The translations under genes and the position numbers were made by a program. 64,000 nucleotides of DNA from Thereva unica (Eukaryota > Arthropoda > Insecta > Diptera > Therevidae): the NCBI GenBank assembly GCA_949987705.1, contig OX465286.1, positions 13,839,676 through 13,903,675 of the forward strand, read 5' to 3'. Shown here in pieces: positions 1-12,419 of this stretch (position 1 is the stretch's first letter; each line of letters begins with the position of its first letter). Under the pieces are notes generated by a model. It searched no databases. It saw nothing but the letters and a program-made list of their open reading frames with translations, and was not told the DNA's origin.

Positions 1-1848
1 TTTATTCAACAGAGCAGGGTGCCATACTCTGTCAAAAGCCTTTGATATATCTAGAGCAACCAGACCAGACTCGCCAAAGCTGTGAATGCTTTGGTTGATA
101 CGCTCGGTTAAACACACAAGCAGATCGCCAGTAGACCGTTTTGCTCTGAAGCGATATTGCCTGTCGTGTATAATTTGGTTGGATTCTAGATATTTCATCA
201 GCTTTCTATTGATTATTGTCTCCATGATTTTGGAGAGAACAGAAGTAATTGCTATTAGGCGGTAGTTTAAGTGGTCGCTGGCTTCACCTTTTTTTGGGAT
301 TGGCTGAACATGAGCTAGTTTCCAAGAGTCGGGATACACTCCGGAGAAGTAAGACAGGGCAAAAAGTTTGCGCAGGGGTTTAGCCAAAGGTGAGGCACAT
401 TTTTTAAGTACCATAGGGGGGATTTTGTCGGGGCCAGTGGATTTATTGACGTCGAGTTCTTTGAGACACCTAATCACCTCGCGAGTCCTGAAGTGAACTC
501 CGTCCATTGAGCGGGTGGTATTCTCGAGAGTGGGGGGTGACATAGCAGCATCGGGTAAAGAAGAATTTTCGGCGAACAGAGAAGCTAATAGGTCGGCCTT
601 GGGTTTGCTTTCTGTTATCACTTCCTTGTTGTGTATAAAAGGAGGTGTTGAGGAGGAAGTAAAATTCTTCTTGATGGCAGTTACCAAGGACCAGAAATTT
701 TTGCTGCCTGTAGTGGAGTTAAGAATCTTACTTCTCAATCTAGCATCAAATGATGATTTGACTTTCCTGATGATGGAGTTACAGGAGTTTCTCAATTTGA
801 TGTACTCACGACGAAGTGGCTCATTAGGCGAACGTCTGTATGCTCTATATGCGGCTTCTTTAGCTTTGATTGCGTTCATACATTCCCCATTGAACCATTT
901 GTTCGGCCTAGGCTTCACAGATTTGGTAGAGTGAGGGATGAACAAGCGCATACCCGCTCGAATAATTTTGGTGACACAGAGGGCGGCATTGTTCGCATTG
1001 GCATTACGGAAACACAAATCCCAGTCAGTGGCCTGGAAGAAGCGAATAAGACCCAACCAGTTGGCTTTCCCATAGTTCCACACAGTTCTTTTAGGAGCTG
1101 TGGTGGTTGTGGTCGAGGATGGATATGGGAAATAAGCGCTAATTAGTTTATGGTCCGAGTTGCCAAGGGGTGAGCTAACCTTGATGGAGTACCGCGTCGG
1201 ATGAGAAGTAAGAAACAGGTCAAGGAGATGGGCTCCTTGACCTGGAATATCATGGACTCTCGTAGGACATTTAACAATTTGGTGCAAGTTGTTGAGGCTC
1301 GCAAAGAGCTCGGCGTCTTTGCCAGGAACACTGGTGCCATTTGAGTAATTTAGCCAATGTACATTGTGAACGTTGAAATCACCCGCAATAATGTTTTCGC
1401 TTTCCGGGTGGGAAAATAAAAATCCGGAAATCTGTTCGGAAATAGCATCGAAGGCTGAGGTGGTGGCCTCATTACTAATATTAGGACTCCTATATAAAAA
1501 ACAGAAAAATATGACGTGGCTATGGATAATTATTTTAATCCAAAGATGGTTAAGATCAGAGGACGTACTACTGTACACCTTCTGAAACGCCACGTCATTC
1601 CTAATATATATGGCTAATCCCTTATGGGCGGAAAAGTTGTGCACTAAGTTATACCCTGTCACCTGAAATCGATCTAAATCAAGATCTGGTAACACTTGGG
1701 TTTCACTCAGTGCGAAAATATCAGGGGTATGGAGCAGTAATTCGCACGTAACGGCCAGGAAGTTCATATTTAGTCCCCGAATGTTACAAAAATTGATTAT
1801 AAAATTAAGATTCTTAATCACAATCACACTACCATTCAAGATGGAGAA
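1..1848 (-). CDS. LINE-A copy A1: jockey-type ORF2, endonuclease plus start of RT (partial)
   Basis: Reading the minus strand from 1848 down to base 1 gives one frame without a stop; it leaves the window at the left edge. The first in-frame ATG is at 1767-1765, but conserved endonuclease sequence (FCNIRGLN) lies just upstream of it, so translation may start earlier or the copy may be 5' truncated. Visible are an APE-like endonuclease with AGDFNVHNVHWLN and the SDHKLI motif near 1170, a linker with WFNGECMNAIKAKEAAYRAY, then the RT fingers with KSTGPDKIPPMVLKK, NYRLIAITSVLSKIMETII and the catalytic LDISKAFDRVWHPALL close to base 20. The protein would nick target DNA and reverse-transcribe LINE RNA. 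No ORF1 is seen upstream. This is the best-preserved copy of the family in the window. Jockey-type is my reading of domain order and motifs; the exact clade is not proven. Confidence 0.85.
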
Positions 1849-3237
1849 TCAAATTATACACGATCTTTTTTAAAGAACTTTTTGTTGTTTAAATTTTATA
1901 ATAAAAAAAAAAAAAAAAAAAACAAAACTAATACTAATCTAAAACTAATCACAAGTCACAACGCAGAGTCACAAGTGAGAATTTTCAGTTACACAATTTA
2001 TCCTACAATCCGTAAACGAGTGTGCTTAGAATCAAAGCACAAAACAGCTGATATATAGTCACAATAATCAAACTATCAATGACAATCACTAGTCACAAAA
2101 GCTTGTGACTGTCACAATTTATAACATACGGATATAAATCACACAATAAAAACAAAACTTACAATAATTCAAAAACTATAATCACAATTCCTTTTATTTT
2201 ATTTTATTTTTATAATTTAGCTGTTAACGAACCAATGTTAATTTGATTACTGCGATCGTGCGCACCACAGTCAAAAGCAGCACAAAACTAACAAAATGTT
2301 AATTTAAAAATAACAAAAAATTAATTATTAAAACACAAAGCGTGTGCGCATATGGTGTATTATTGGTTTGTTTTTGTTTTTTATTATTAATTAAAATTTA
2401 TGAAAAACTATGCAATCACACCAATTGAATCGGCCACCTTCTCACGTGTTTCACATTAAAAACTTTTATTAAAAGGTGCAGAATATTAAAAAAAAAAAAA
2501 CGAACACACTATCCTCGATCAGTTCGAACTTTCCCTTGTCGGAATAAGCACACAATTTGTATTACAATATTACAAAAAGATCAAATAATTTTGTAATACA
2601 ATATATGTATTATATAATATATAGAGTAGTGTATATAGTTAACAAAGACCGGCTTCATACATATGTATTTATATAATTGAAATGATTTTCCGATAGATTT
2701 GAAAAAAGTTTTAATCTGATGATCTTGCACTTGACTCATGCGCGCCTTTAAACACCTATCATCATTCTCGATCTAAACGATACTACTCTACGCCAGCCAC
2801 TAGCCGCAGTTCAGCAGAAAAAATCAGATTAATGATCTTTTGAAATTATGATTATACAATAACGAAAAAAATAATATAATTTCTCCTTTGATCGTGTGCC
2901 ATTATTAAAATTATATCTTTGAACACAAATTTTGATAAAAGTACGATCAATGATATTCTTCTGTTCCACACCAAATAACAAAACGACAAAAAAAAATTAA
3001 ATAAAAATTACTGATTAGATTTAAAGAAGTGAAAAACTAATAAAGCATACCTGAACTTTTTTTTTGTAGTGGGGAAATGAGTCAACGGAATTCTTTTCTT
3101 ATAAAAATGATAACACACAATATTTGTATAAAATCGATCAGTCACACCGAGTAGCCAATTAACAATAAACCCTTTATTGGTAGCACACGATCGTATTCAT
3201 TTCACTCTGGTTTTCGGCTGCAACCTACTCAAATCTG
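1849..3237. other. AT-rich non-coding stretch
   Basis: No coding frame or known repeat was recognised. It contains a run of about 19 A (1903-1921), scattered TCACAA motifs and several poly-A tracts. It may be the flank of the LINE-A insertion. Confidence 0.4.
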
Positions 3238-3395
3238 TCCCTTTTGTTCTTCTTCAATAGCGGTACAGTCCTAGTACGACTTGGACTTCCTAAAGCCTCT
3301 TCAATGATCTTTACGTCTTTTGTGCTAGTTCACTCGCAGTTTGTGTTACACGAAGTTCTCGCATTGTATATCTTCTAGCACGTCATCCATCCTCA
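3238..3395 (-). pseudogene. Possible C-terminal remnant of a LINE ORF2
   Basis: On the minus strand short pieces read MDDVLEDIQ, then MRELRVTQTASELAQK, then in another frame IIEEALGSPSRTRTV. This resembles the basic, arginine-rich C-terminal end of RTE/CR1-like ORF2 proteins, which commonly ends with such WxDDVxEDI and ELAQxRxxW segments. At least one frameshift separates the parts. The similarity is weak and based on recall of family style, so the call is tentative. Confidence 0.25.
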
Positions 3396-4192
3396 CCTAT
3401 TTCTTGATCGTTCTACGCTTCTCTTTCCTGGTGGTCTGTAGCATTAAGCATTGAGTATTGAGCATTTAACAGATCCGTTCTAGAATTTTTTCTCCTGAAG
3501 CGATCGTACTAGAATATCGGCGTCTGCGCTCTCAGAGTTTTATGTGCGCAGCTTGCAATTTATTTCGTCACAATATTTCTTCAAGCTTTCGAAACATTCA
3601 TTCTAATTCACCATTCGTTTTTTTTTTTTTTGGTTAACCCTTACAGGACACCAAGATTTTGAGAGCTGGCTGATCCTGTTTTGTTTGATCACGATCAGTC
3701 CAAGAGTCACGACCCCTAGCAGAACTTGGATTAATGGTTGTTTTTATATACATTTATTCTCACTTTGCATTGTCTTGAGATTTCAACGTTATTGTAGAAT
3801 CAGGACTTCAGTCCGAAATAGATTTGTTTGGGGCCACGACGCGTTGTCTATGAATGTCGGTATCATTATCTTATTTTCTAGGGTAAGCATCGTCCCTAAA
3901 TATATAAACAAACTCGATAATACCCGCTATCACGTCTGAATGCAAAAAATACCACATTATACCGAACCCCCTCCCCTCCAATACCTCATATTAATTTCTC
4001 AAGACTACCAGGTAACCAGCATTTCTAGTATTTCTTTCTTGGTTGAAGACCAGACTGCTAGATGAACGACTCTTAAACAATTGACCATGTGAGAAACAGT
4101 CACTCCTCCAGATCCGCTCCAGCCACCTTCAAACTCTGCCCCTGTGCCTTTTTGGCCATTTTTAAGCTGGCTCTACACGATGACCAATGCGC
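3396..4192. other. Unassigned non-coding stretch
   Basis: No feature recognised. It has a T-run near 3619-3630 and no coding frame that resembles a known family. LINE-A sequence begins abruptly near 4193. Confidence 0.35.
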
Positions 4193-5244
4193 GTCACCTT
4201 TGGCTAAACCTCTGCGCAAACTTTTTGCCCTATCATACTTCTGCGGAGTCTATCCAGACAGTTGAAAACTTGCCCATGTTCAGTCCATACCGAAAAAAGG
4301 TGACTCCAGTCTTCCCTCCAACTACCTCCCAATAGCAATTACTTCTATTCTCTCCAAAACCATGGAGACGATAATCAACAAAAAACTTATGGGATATCTA
4401 GAATCCAACCTACTCATAAACGACAGACAGTATGGCTTTCGACAGAAAAGATCCACCGGCGATCTTTTAGTTTGTCTTACAGAACATCTCAGCCGAAGTT
4501 TGCATGGATCTGGTGAATCTAGTCTGGTTGCTTTGGATATCTCCAAGGCTTTTGATAGCGTTTGGCACTTAGCCTTGTTAGCTAAACTCAAAGCTATTGG
4601 AATCGACTCACCTTTACTGAAGTTGATTGAGAGATTCCTTTCCGGCCGTTCAACTAAGGTAGTATTGGATGGCGTCAAATCTGAACCGCACCCTATCTCT
4701 TCGGGGGTCCCCCAAGGGTCAATTTTATCACCGGACCTATTTCTTATCTTTATAAATGACCTACTTTCGATCCCCTCCAACCCACTTCTCAGCTTCGCTG
4801 ACGACGGTACCCTACGTTACTCTTACAGCTACGATACAAGACAGACTCATGCCAGATCCTGTCTTGATGATCGTGAATTAATGTCCAATTCTATTAATAA
4901 AGACATTAATCTCATTCTAGAGTGGGGAAAAAAGAATCGTGTCGAATTCAACTCCACCAAAACTAAGTACTGTCTTATTTCGAAAAAAAAGCTCAACACC
5001 TCACCATCATTAACAGTGGATGACGTTAAACTATTGGCCGACCCATCCCTACACATCTTAGGCGTGACACTATCCAAAGACTTGCGATGGAATGACCACA
5101 TATTCCAAATCGCCAAACAAGCATCCCAGTGCTTGGGATTTCTTAAGAGGTGCAAGTTTCCCCTCCAGCCATCGGCCCGTGCTGTTATTTATAAATCCTA
5201 CATTCGGCCTCTTTTCGAATACAACTCCCTCGTTCGGGGCGGCG

Positions 5245-7555
5245 CACAGTGATGCCAGAGCGGAAAAAATTCGATTTTCGAGAGAGCTGATTACGATTAT
5301 TTAGTTACACTATATAAGCTACAGGATCTAGGAACAGCATTATTTTTTTGCTGATGCAAAGAGTATTCCCATTTATTTAGGCGCACTTTCAGAATAATGC
5401 AAGTTTGACCAAAGTACACACTACTCTAAATGAGTGATATATAATTGTAAAGGAGGGGGAAAAAATTATCAATTTTTTCCCTGCTCTACGATGGCCAACT
5501 AAGCCACACATCAGTCAAACTAGGCAAAAAAAAATTAGAGTGCTTTACAACGTTATAAGTTACGAATTTGAAATGAGGATTGAGAACCGCTGTGATTACA
5601 AAAAAAGCTCCGGCTTCCTCCGAGATGTGGAAGGTCACTTTTCAAACCAGACATGTTAAAGTAAAGATTAGAACGGAAATCATCTGCCTTTATCTGCCTA
5701 TCCGGTCATAACACCGCAAAGAAAGAAAGGATTAGAGTACGCCTTTGTTTGTTGCACTTTCTTGTTTACCCAATTGGCTCAAATAATGAATGTCCCCACT
5801 TCAAAACACTTTTAATTCGAGTTCAGTGTAGTTGCGAACGTTGTTTAGTCATGAGTTCTATCAAAATTAAATACCGCGATTTGTGTGAGTGCGTGTGGGG
5901 TGGTACAAACTTCAACGTATTCCTTCGAGAAAGTCACCCTGAACTTGACGAGGAAACCATTTCTTCAATGCTGACAACTCTAACAAAAAGTTTTTTGCAT
6001 CATTTTAATAAAAAAAAGACATGGTAAATCGGGACCGGGCGAGGTTCAAAAAAAAATTCAGCGACTGGATGGAAAATGAATATGTTTTTAACATACGAGA
6101 CCAGGAATCCATAGGATCTGTTGGGAGACCAAGTAAAGACTTTGATGATTGTGGTGAAAGAAGCAAGAGGAATAAAAAACGCAGCCTTTAAGCATCGTAC
6201 CCACAAAGCTGGATTAACGCAGCTGTGACGCATGAAGACCACGATAAACCAGAAGCTTTGTCAGCCGATCAGGCATTAGCTATATTTCTCCAGGCCAACC
6301 TTACAAAATATCAGTACGAGGGGATTCGACAAGCCCTAAAGGACCTGGCGAGCCATGTACTTCCAAGTTATAAAAAATTAATCCTCGCAAAGAAGCAGTG
6401 CTACCCTGAAAATGTGTCAATTAATGAAACATCCGCAATGGTCCCTTTGCAGAATATGCTTGACCATACTGCCAAACGAATTCTGGAAACAAAACCTCCA
6501 GAAGAACTAGAAAAAATAAATAATCATGAATTAATATTGACGACGAAATGGGGATTCGACGGTGCCTCAGGCCAAAGTGAATTTGCCCAAAAATATTCGA
6601 TAGACAATAACGAAATAAGTGACTCGAATTTATTCATGACTTCAATAGTTCCTCTGAAGCTCACAATCCCAATTGATGTTGATCAAAATGTGATTTGGGG
6701 AAATAACAGACCTTCCTCAACAAGACATTGCAGGCCCTTAAGATATAGTTTCCAGAAAGAGGCACTTGATTTAGCGCGAGCTGAAAAAAAAACGTGTTGA
6801 AGAAGAAATAGAGAAGTTGGAAGCTACCGAAGTGGTTACCGGCATTAATGTCATCCGTATTCGACATATTCTGGTGATGACAATGTTGGACGGCAAGGTA
6901 GCACAAGCCATCACAAATACGAAGTCTGCAAGTGCCTGCTACGTATGCGGTGCTCTACCATCCGAAATGAACGACTTGGCAAAAATCCAACAAAAACCTC
7001 TTAATGTAAATGCTCTCGAATTTGGTATCTCTCCATTACATGCCAGAATTAAGTGTATGGAATACATTCTTCACATTGCCTACAACAAAAATTTTGAAAA
7101 TGGAGGAGGTTACGGATCTTCTAATAATGGCAACACTGGAAATCAGTGATGCAGCTAAGGAACTGTTAATCTAATTTCCTTGAATGTGAAATCTTAAGTA
7201 TCTTTTCAATTTGAACAACCTTTGACTTTGAATCCCTAGTTTTATTATTTACTAAATTCTCCAGTCTTTTAAGCTTTCTTGAATTTTTAATTGTAAGCAT
7301 TATTTAATTTAAATATACACTCAAAATACTTGTTGCAATTTGCTTTGATGAGTATAACCTACTCCGAAAATTTCAGAAATTTTTATCTCGCCAATAGGCT
7401 TTCATTTCCCCATTAGTTCTTTAATTTTCTTCAAAATGTTCAACTTGATGTACTTTTTAGTGCTGAGTCGAATGAGACCGGCCCCAGGTTTCTATGTTAA
7501 TCCGTTCTCGAGATATTAAATTTTTTCCGCTTTTTGGCCATTCGGCCCCACTGTG
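5245..7555 (+). mobile_element. Transib DNA transposon (2311 bp), full-length ends, inactive
   Basis: The element starts CACAGTG at 5245 and ends CACTGTG at 7555. It is flanked by a perfect 5-bp duplication CGGCG (5240-5244 and 7556-7560). A 5-bp CG-rich target and CACWRTG-type ends are known marks of Transib, the family related to RAG1. The inverted repeats share the heptamer and a GCGGAAAAAATT block, with partial similarity for about 20 further bases. The host LINE-A reads through once the insert is removed, which fixes the boundaries. It encodes a broken Transib transposase. Autonomous Transibs are usually near 3 kb, so internal sequence, probably the 3' coding part, has been lost. Confidence 0.88.
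5749..7149 (+). pseudogene. Transib transposase (RAG1-related), broken
   Basis: Three plus-strand pieces form one degraded protein: 5749-6027, about 6027-6800 and about 6790-7149. Diagnostic segments are KWGFDGASGQSEFAQKYS (first catalytic Asp in FDGASG), MLDGKVAQAITNTKSASACY with the following CGALPSEMNDL zinc-type motif (second catalytic Asp in LDGK), and FGISPLHARIKCMEYILHIAY. Lesions: a frameshift near 6015 in an A-run, an in-frame TAA at 6189, a frameshift in the A-run near 6787, and a stop at 7147 just after GGGYGSSNNGNTGNQ. The C-terminal part that normally carries the third acidic residue (Glu) is not present. The assignment to Transib rests on these motifs together with the ends and the target duplication; catalytic roles are from family knowledge. 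Confidence 0.85.
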
Positions 7556-8098
7556 CGGCGCTTCGATAACCACCTTGGCATGGTTAGATAAAGTGCAAAA
7601 AAGGGCACTTAAATTAATTGATGACGACACCGCCTGCTCTACCATCGACCCCTTGAGCCACCGTAGGAATGTAGCAGCGCTGACAAAATTTTATCGCTAC
7701 TATCATAGTGACTGTTCCTCCGAAATAAACGCTCTCGTGCCTCCACGGCAATCTTATAACCGCAACACCAGATTAACCCACTCGTCTCATTCCCTCTACC
7801 TGCAACTCCCCCTTTCACGCACTCAACAAGATATGAATTCGTTTGTATGTAAATAGAACAACTCGGCTGTGGAATAATCTCTCGCAGTCAGTATTTCCGA
7901 GCTCATACAACATCCAAGAGTTCAAACGCAGGGTTCATCGTCACCTTCTCCAACACCCCTTCGAACCCTCATAACCCTTAACCTATCCCCCCCCGTACTA
8001 AGCTTGCTGCTAGACATTACACCATGACGATAAACGACATGACGGACTGGTAGTACAAAGGGTGATTCCTGAGCTTAGCACTGCCACATAAAAAAAAA

Positions 8099-8620
8099 AC
8101 CTCCAACGATGGACGCTTGATGGTAGAACGCATCGTGCTCGAACTACGATTATCCAATGTCAAGCGTCCACCATTCATATTTGGACACGTTCGAACTGAT
8201 ATGTCGGTATTGACTAAATCGCTGGAAGCCAACATTCAAATGAAACGTTCACTGCATCGTGTAGAGACGGCTTTGCGTCCCTCGTGTAAGGCGTCGTGTG
8301 TTTGGTTTTACCTGCTGGGATACCTGCACACGTCTCCCTTCCCCAAACAAAAAAGGTATTGCTTGAGAACCATGGTCCTTCGTGTATGAATGGCAATTGA
8401 TGGTTGGCGTACCTTAACGAAAAATTACAAACGTTTGAAGTCAAAGTGGTAGTCTAATGGGGGATCAAAGCTATTCGAGGGATTATTCCCGCTCCCGATT
8501 TCTCCCCGCTTGACGCCTGCGAAAAAAAGTTGCTTATAAAAAGTTTTCACTTGAAGCCTCTGATACCATTGCACAGTTTCGAAATGGTTTAAATTGCGTA
8601 GCAGCAAAATTTGCAGCACC
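8099..8620. other. Unassigned sequence with a small hairpin
   Basis: No coding region supported. A 10-bp perfect inverted repeat (GGACGCTTGA near 8109 and TCAAGCGTCC near 8160) encloses about 40 bases. Nothing else recognised. Confidence 0.35.
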
Positions 8621-8622
8621 AA

Positions 8623-8726
8623 CCTTAGATATCTGAATGCATATAAACTACTTCGCAATCTCGTCACTAGCAAGGTCAAATCAAGAAAACGTAGTTTTTA
8701 TGCGCGTAAACTTGATCCCTCTTTAA
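8623..8726 (+). pseudogene. Short ORF2 linker fragment of another jockey-type LINE
   Basis: One frame reads YLNAYKLLRNLVTSKVKS followed by RKRSFYARKLDPSLNS. This is the typical basic segment between endonuclease and RT in jockey-type ORF2 (compare KVRNLVTSSIRKAKAHFF of LINE-B). It is not LINE-A. It abuts LINE-A copy A3 directly at about 8727, so A3 was probably inserted into, or recombined with, this older relic. Confidence 0.55.
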
Positions 8727-9890
8727 ACTCCAGAACTTGATGTCAATAAATCCACTGGCCCCGGCAAAATCATCGGGGGCTATGGTACTTAAAAAATGTG
8801 CCTCACCTTTGGCTAAACCTCTGCGCAAACTTTTTGCCCTGTTGTATTTCTCCGGAGTTCATCATGTTCAGCCAATCCCAAAAACGGTGAAGCCAGTGAC
8901 CCCTTCAACTACCGCCCAATAGCAATTACGTCTGTTCTCTTCAAAATCATGGAGACAATAATCAATAAAAAGCTGATAAAATATCTAGAATCCAACCAAA
9001 TTATACACGACAGGCAATACGGCTTCAGAGCAAAACGGTCTACTGGCGATCGGCTTGTGTGTTTAACCGAGCGTATCAACCAAAGCATTCACAGCTTTGG
9101 CGAGTCTGGTCTGGTTGCTCTAGATATATCAAAGGCTTTTGACAGAGTATGGCACCCAGCTCTGTTGAATAAACTCCAAGCAATTGGTATACACTTAGTT
9201 CTAAGGAACTGGATTAAGAGCTTTCTTTCAGGCCGTTCAATCAAGGTAGTATTGGACGGCGTCAAATCCAACCCACATGTCATTTCGGCCGGAGTTGCCC
9301 AGGGGTCAATTCTATCACCCGCACTTTTTCTAATCTTCATTAATGATCTGCTCTCAATCCCCTCCAACCCACTTCACTGCTTCGCTGATGACGGTACTCT
9401 GAATTTCTCTTACTCCTTCGACAATATAAGACAAGCACTTGCCAGACCTTATCTTTACCACAGTCAACTGATGTCTACTTCGATCAACCGGGATATCGAA
9501 TCGATTCTTCATTGGGGCGGAATGAACCGTGTCGAAAGTACTGTCTGATCTCAAACAAAAATTGTACCGACCTTCCTCCTGTCAGTGGATAAAAAGAATC
9601 TAACGGCTAACTCAACTCTGAACATCCTAGGAGTAACTTTAATGGAGCATCTGCGGTGGAATGATCACATATTCCAAATCATCAAACAAGCTTCCCAATG
9701 CCTTGGATTTCTCAAGAGATGCAAGTTCCTCCTCCAGCCAACCGGCGCGCCGTGGCTACAATCTACAAATCCTACATTCGGTCGCGCCCTGAATACAACT
9801 CGTATATCTGGGCAGGCGCCCGAAAAACCACCTTGGCTTGTCTCGACAACCCCCTTTCGTGCCTCCATAAACACCTTAAGCCACCGTAGG
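8727..9890 (+). pseudogene. LINE-A copy A3: ORF2 RT region, truncated at both ends
   Basis: Begins with LDVNKSTGPGK-type sequence, passes SPLAKPLRKLFAL, then from 8949 an open RT frame METIINKKLIKYLESNQ, QYGFRAKRSTGDRLVCL, LDISKAFDRVWHPALLNKL, SAGVAQGSILSPALF (V-A-Q where other copies have V-P-Q) and FADDGTL. The frame breaks near 9540 and thumb sequence continues from 9585 (LNILGVTLMEHLRWNDHIF). It stops in the SHRRK motif near 9890, where unrelated sequence begins, so the 3' UTR and tail are absent. Confidence 0.8.
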
Positions 9891-9978
9891 AAGGGGGAAT
9901 CGTAACGGTTTAGCCGCTAGGGCTTTTTGACATTTTTTGGTAGAGGTTTACATATTGGAGCTTATTCTAAGAGTCGAA

Positions 9979-10595
9979 TCTTCTTCTTCTTCTTCTTTGA
10001 TCCGTTAGCTGGCGGTCCGAGCGGGACGTCCCCGCAACGGATACGCTGCTGTCGGTGCCGCTGGGTCCCGAACTCTATTCACGATTCGCTTCCATTCTTC
10101 TCGGTTTTTGGCGGTCTCTCGAGCCTCGGTAACTGATAATCGTTGATTCTTTAAGTCACCCTCGATATTCTTCAACCAGGTTTTCTTCGGTGCCGATCGC
10201 TGTATTCTCCAGTCTGCAGGACGGTCTCGCCAGAGAAGTTTACGTGGCAAGCGGTTATCATCCATTCGGCAAACATGTCCAAACTACCGTAGTCGACGTT
10301 TTTGCATTTCTTCTTCGATCAGTGTTTGCTGATCGCATCTTTGTCTGACAACCTCGTTTCGAAGGCGATCACGGAGTGAGACACGGAGGATCTGCCTCAA
10401 ACATCGCATTTGGAAGACCTCGAGCTTCTTAACGTCCGGTTTGAGCAGTGTCCACGTTTCAGATCCATAAAGAAGAATCGGAAGAATCAACGTTCGGTAA
10501 AGACGTAGTTTTGTTTTGATGGAGATATTTGCTCGTTTTGTCGAATCACTCACATGACATTTGTATGACTGTAGCATCCCGACTAAAAATTTCAC
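9979..10595 (-). pseudogene. LINE-K copy 1: ORF2 C-terminus and 3' end
   Basis: On the minus strand: TKLRLYRTLILPILLYGSETWTLLK, LEVFQMRCLRQILRVSLRDRL, NEVVRQRCDQQTLIEEEMQK, and after a break at 10283 DNRLPRKLLWRDRPADWRI and NREEWKRIVNRVRDPAAPTA. This is the conserved C-terminal half of RTE/CR1-like LINE proteins. The element ends after the stop with a short AAG-repeat tail (9979-9996 on the plus strand as CTT repeats), as expected for families with microsatellite tails. The same family is present on the plus strand at 60100-61185. It is 5' truncated near 10595. Confidence 0.75.
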
Positions 10596-11417
10596 TTAAA
10601 CGCAGTTAACTCATTTCATTTCACTCTGGGAATGCCCCACGAAACTGAAGGTTGGCAATTTTAAATGAGAAATGTCTCTTGAGTCGACTCCTTAAGTGTC
10701 ACGTCACTTGCCATGTCACATGACTCTCAGAATAAAGCCCATTACCCTGTATTTTTGTAATCCTGTTAGATAATAATGAATAAGGCACCAAACTACGCAG
10801 AATGCTCCCACCTATCTAAAACTGTAAAAGTCAAGGTGTCAACCCACCAACTTCCAGAGTTATTAGTCGTCAAAGCAAGTTTTTTTTTTTTTTTGACTAA
10901 AATTTCAACTTCAACCACCTTTTTCTCCAAAAAATACGTTGTTAATCAATATTTTTTTTACAAAATTGGAAAGCTTGGACAATTTCCTATGAATAATGTC
11001 CGGCAACTTTTACGCCACGGCCTCTAGTTTTGAAGTTATAAGCAATTTTAATGTTGAAAAATTAATAAACCGTGAGGTAGAGGACATGAGGTGGCATGAG
11101 GTCGACCTACAAGACCTACGAGAGTACCCATAGATTCATACTTCATATATATGTATGCTCACTGAGCAGTTTCTCCAGAAGAAAGTTGTGTGAAAGTTGT
11201 TGCTTGTTGGAATGAGAATAGCTCTCTCCCTCAGCCATGATGTGCAGTCAAATCCAGGCTGATGAAATTTGGGGAGGTCAGTCAAGCTATAATCAGTTTC
11301 TCCCACCAATATCGCAAAGGTTACTCGGAATATTTATTATCCTTCTTCTTCTTCTTGTTCTAAAAACGTTTCATCACCAATATCTAGTATTAAGTTACAA
11401 AAACTCCCCTGCCCTCA
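10596..11417. other. Unassigned non-coding stretch
   Basis: No gene or repeat recognised. Contains a T-run at 10881-10894 and generally AT-rich sequence up to the inverted repeat at 11418. Confidence 0.35.
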
Positions 11418-12419
11418 TAGCTAGGGAGCTGGTGGCAATTTAGGTACATATATGATTTCATCGTCGTTGATACTAAGACGTCATGTAGTCTTCAACTATG
11501 TGAAGTAGAAAAATGAGTGGGCGAGCTCAGGTAGCGCTGATTTTTTTTTATAAATAATTTCAAAATTGTAAAAAAAAAACTGTCATAAATTATATTATCG
11601 TGTCTGCCATCAATTATATCCTATAAAATACATTTTATAGATAACGGAATTAAAGCTGGCAGACGTCAGGATTGTGGGAGTTTTTATAAAAATAATTATT
11701 AAACTGTAAAAAAAATAATTAGTATTAAATCATTTCATCGTCTTTTTAATAATTATTTTTATGTTTTATAGAGTCTTTGTAACAATATAAAAAAGGTAGC
11801 AGAAATCTACAATTCTGATTTTAGATGTAATATCAAAAACAAATATTTAATGTTTTATTTTTCTACTATAATACACAATTTTGATTGATTGCAAATGTTC
11901 AAATAGGTTCGATAAAATTAAGGCACAATTAATAACAAACCTTAAAATTTCATTATTAAAAATTCTAAAATATTTATTTATTTATTTTTAATTTTATCAA
12001 GTTCATTAAAATTTTTAATAATAATCAAAACCAAATTGATTGATACTTTCAATATACTCCATTTAGAATAAGAACAAAAAATTACTCATTTTATTATGTT
12101 GCTCATTGTTATTCACGCTCAAGAAAAATAATGGATCATATGAAATTATTTTTCTTATTGTTTATCGATATAATTAATATTAAAAAGTACATTTTTGTTA
12201 ACATTATTTGGTCAAGTTGAACCTAATTAAGTTTTAATTTACACCTAAACTTCTATTCCATTAATATGACGTAGAGATTTATTTTAATCTTCAAAAATCT
12301 CAAATGAGTTATTAAAGAAATAAAACTGAATCTGATATTTTTCCTCGGGTTATAATGTACAATGAATATAGAAATAGAAAAGGATGTATGTATATATTAA
12401 TAAATACTCCAATTAATAT

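Larger units (their letters stand above)
4326..7970 (+). pseudogene. LINE-A (A2) ORF2: RT domain and C-terminus, interrupted
   Basis: From 4362 the frame reads METIINKKLMGYLESN, QYGFRQKRSTGDLLVCL, LDISKAFDSVWHLALL, SSGVPQGSILSPDLF and the catalytic box FADDGT (family LINE-A has F instead of the usual Y before ADD), then the thumb with ILGVTLSKDLRWNDH. It breaks at 5244 where the Transib enters. The C-terminal part resumes at 7556 with KVQKRALKLIDDDTACSTID and SHRRNVAALTKFYRYYHSDC, and ends around 7853 with an early stop; further LINE-A tail sequence follows to 7970. It lacks the endonuclease and cannot act alone. The region before 4362 already carries stop codons. Confidence 0.8.
4193..8098 (+). 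mobile_element. LINE-A copy A2, split by a Transib insertion
   Basis: LINE-A sequence starts at 4193 with the block that encodes SPLAKPLRKLFAL, runs through the RT to 5244, is interrupted by the Transib at 5245-7555, and resumes at 7556 to a poly-A tail at about 8090-8098. The 3' UTR ends with a CACATAAAA-type tail. Upstream endonuclease sequence is missing. The join at 4193 uses the same internal LINE base as copy A4 at 22902. Removing the Transib and one CGGCG copy restores continuous LINE-A sequence across the site. Confidence 0.85.
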
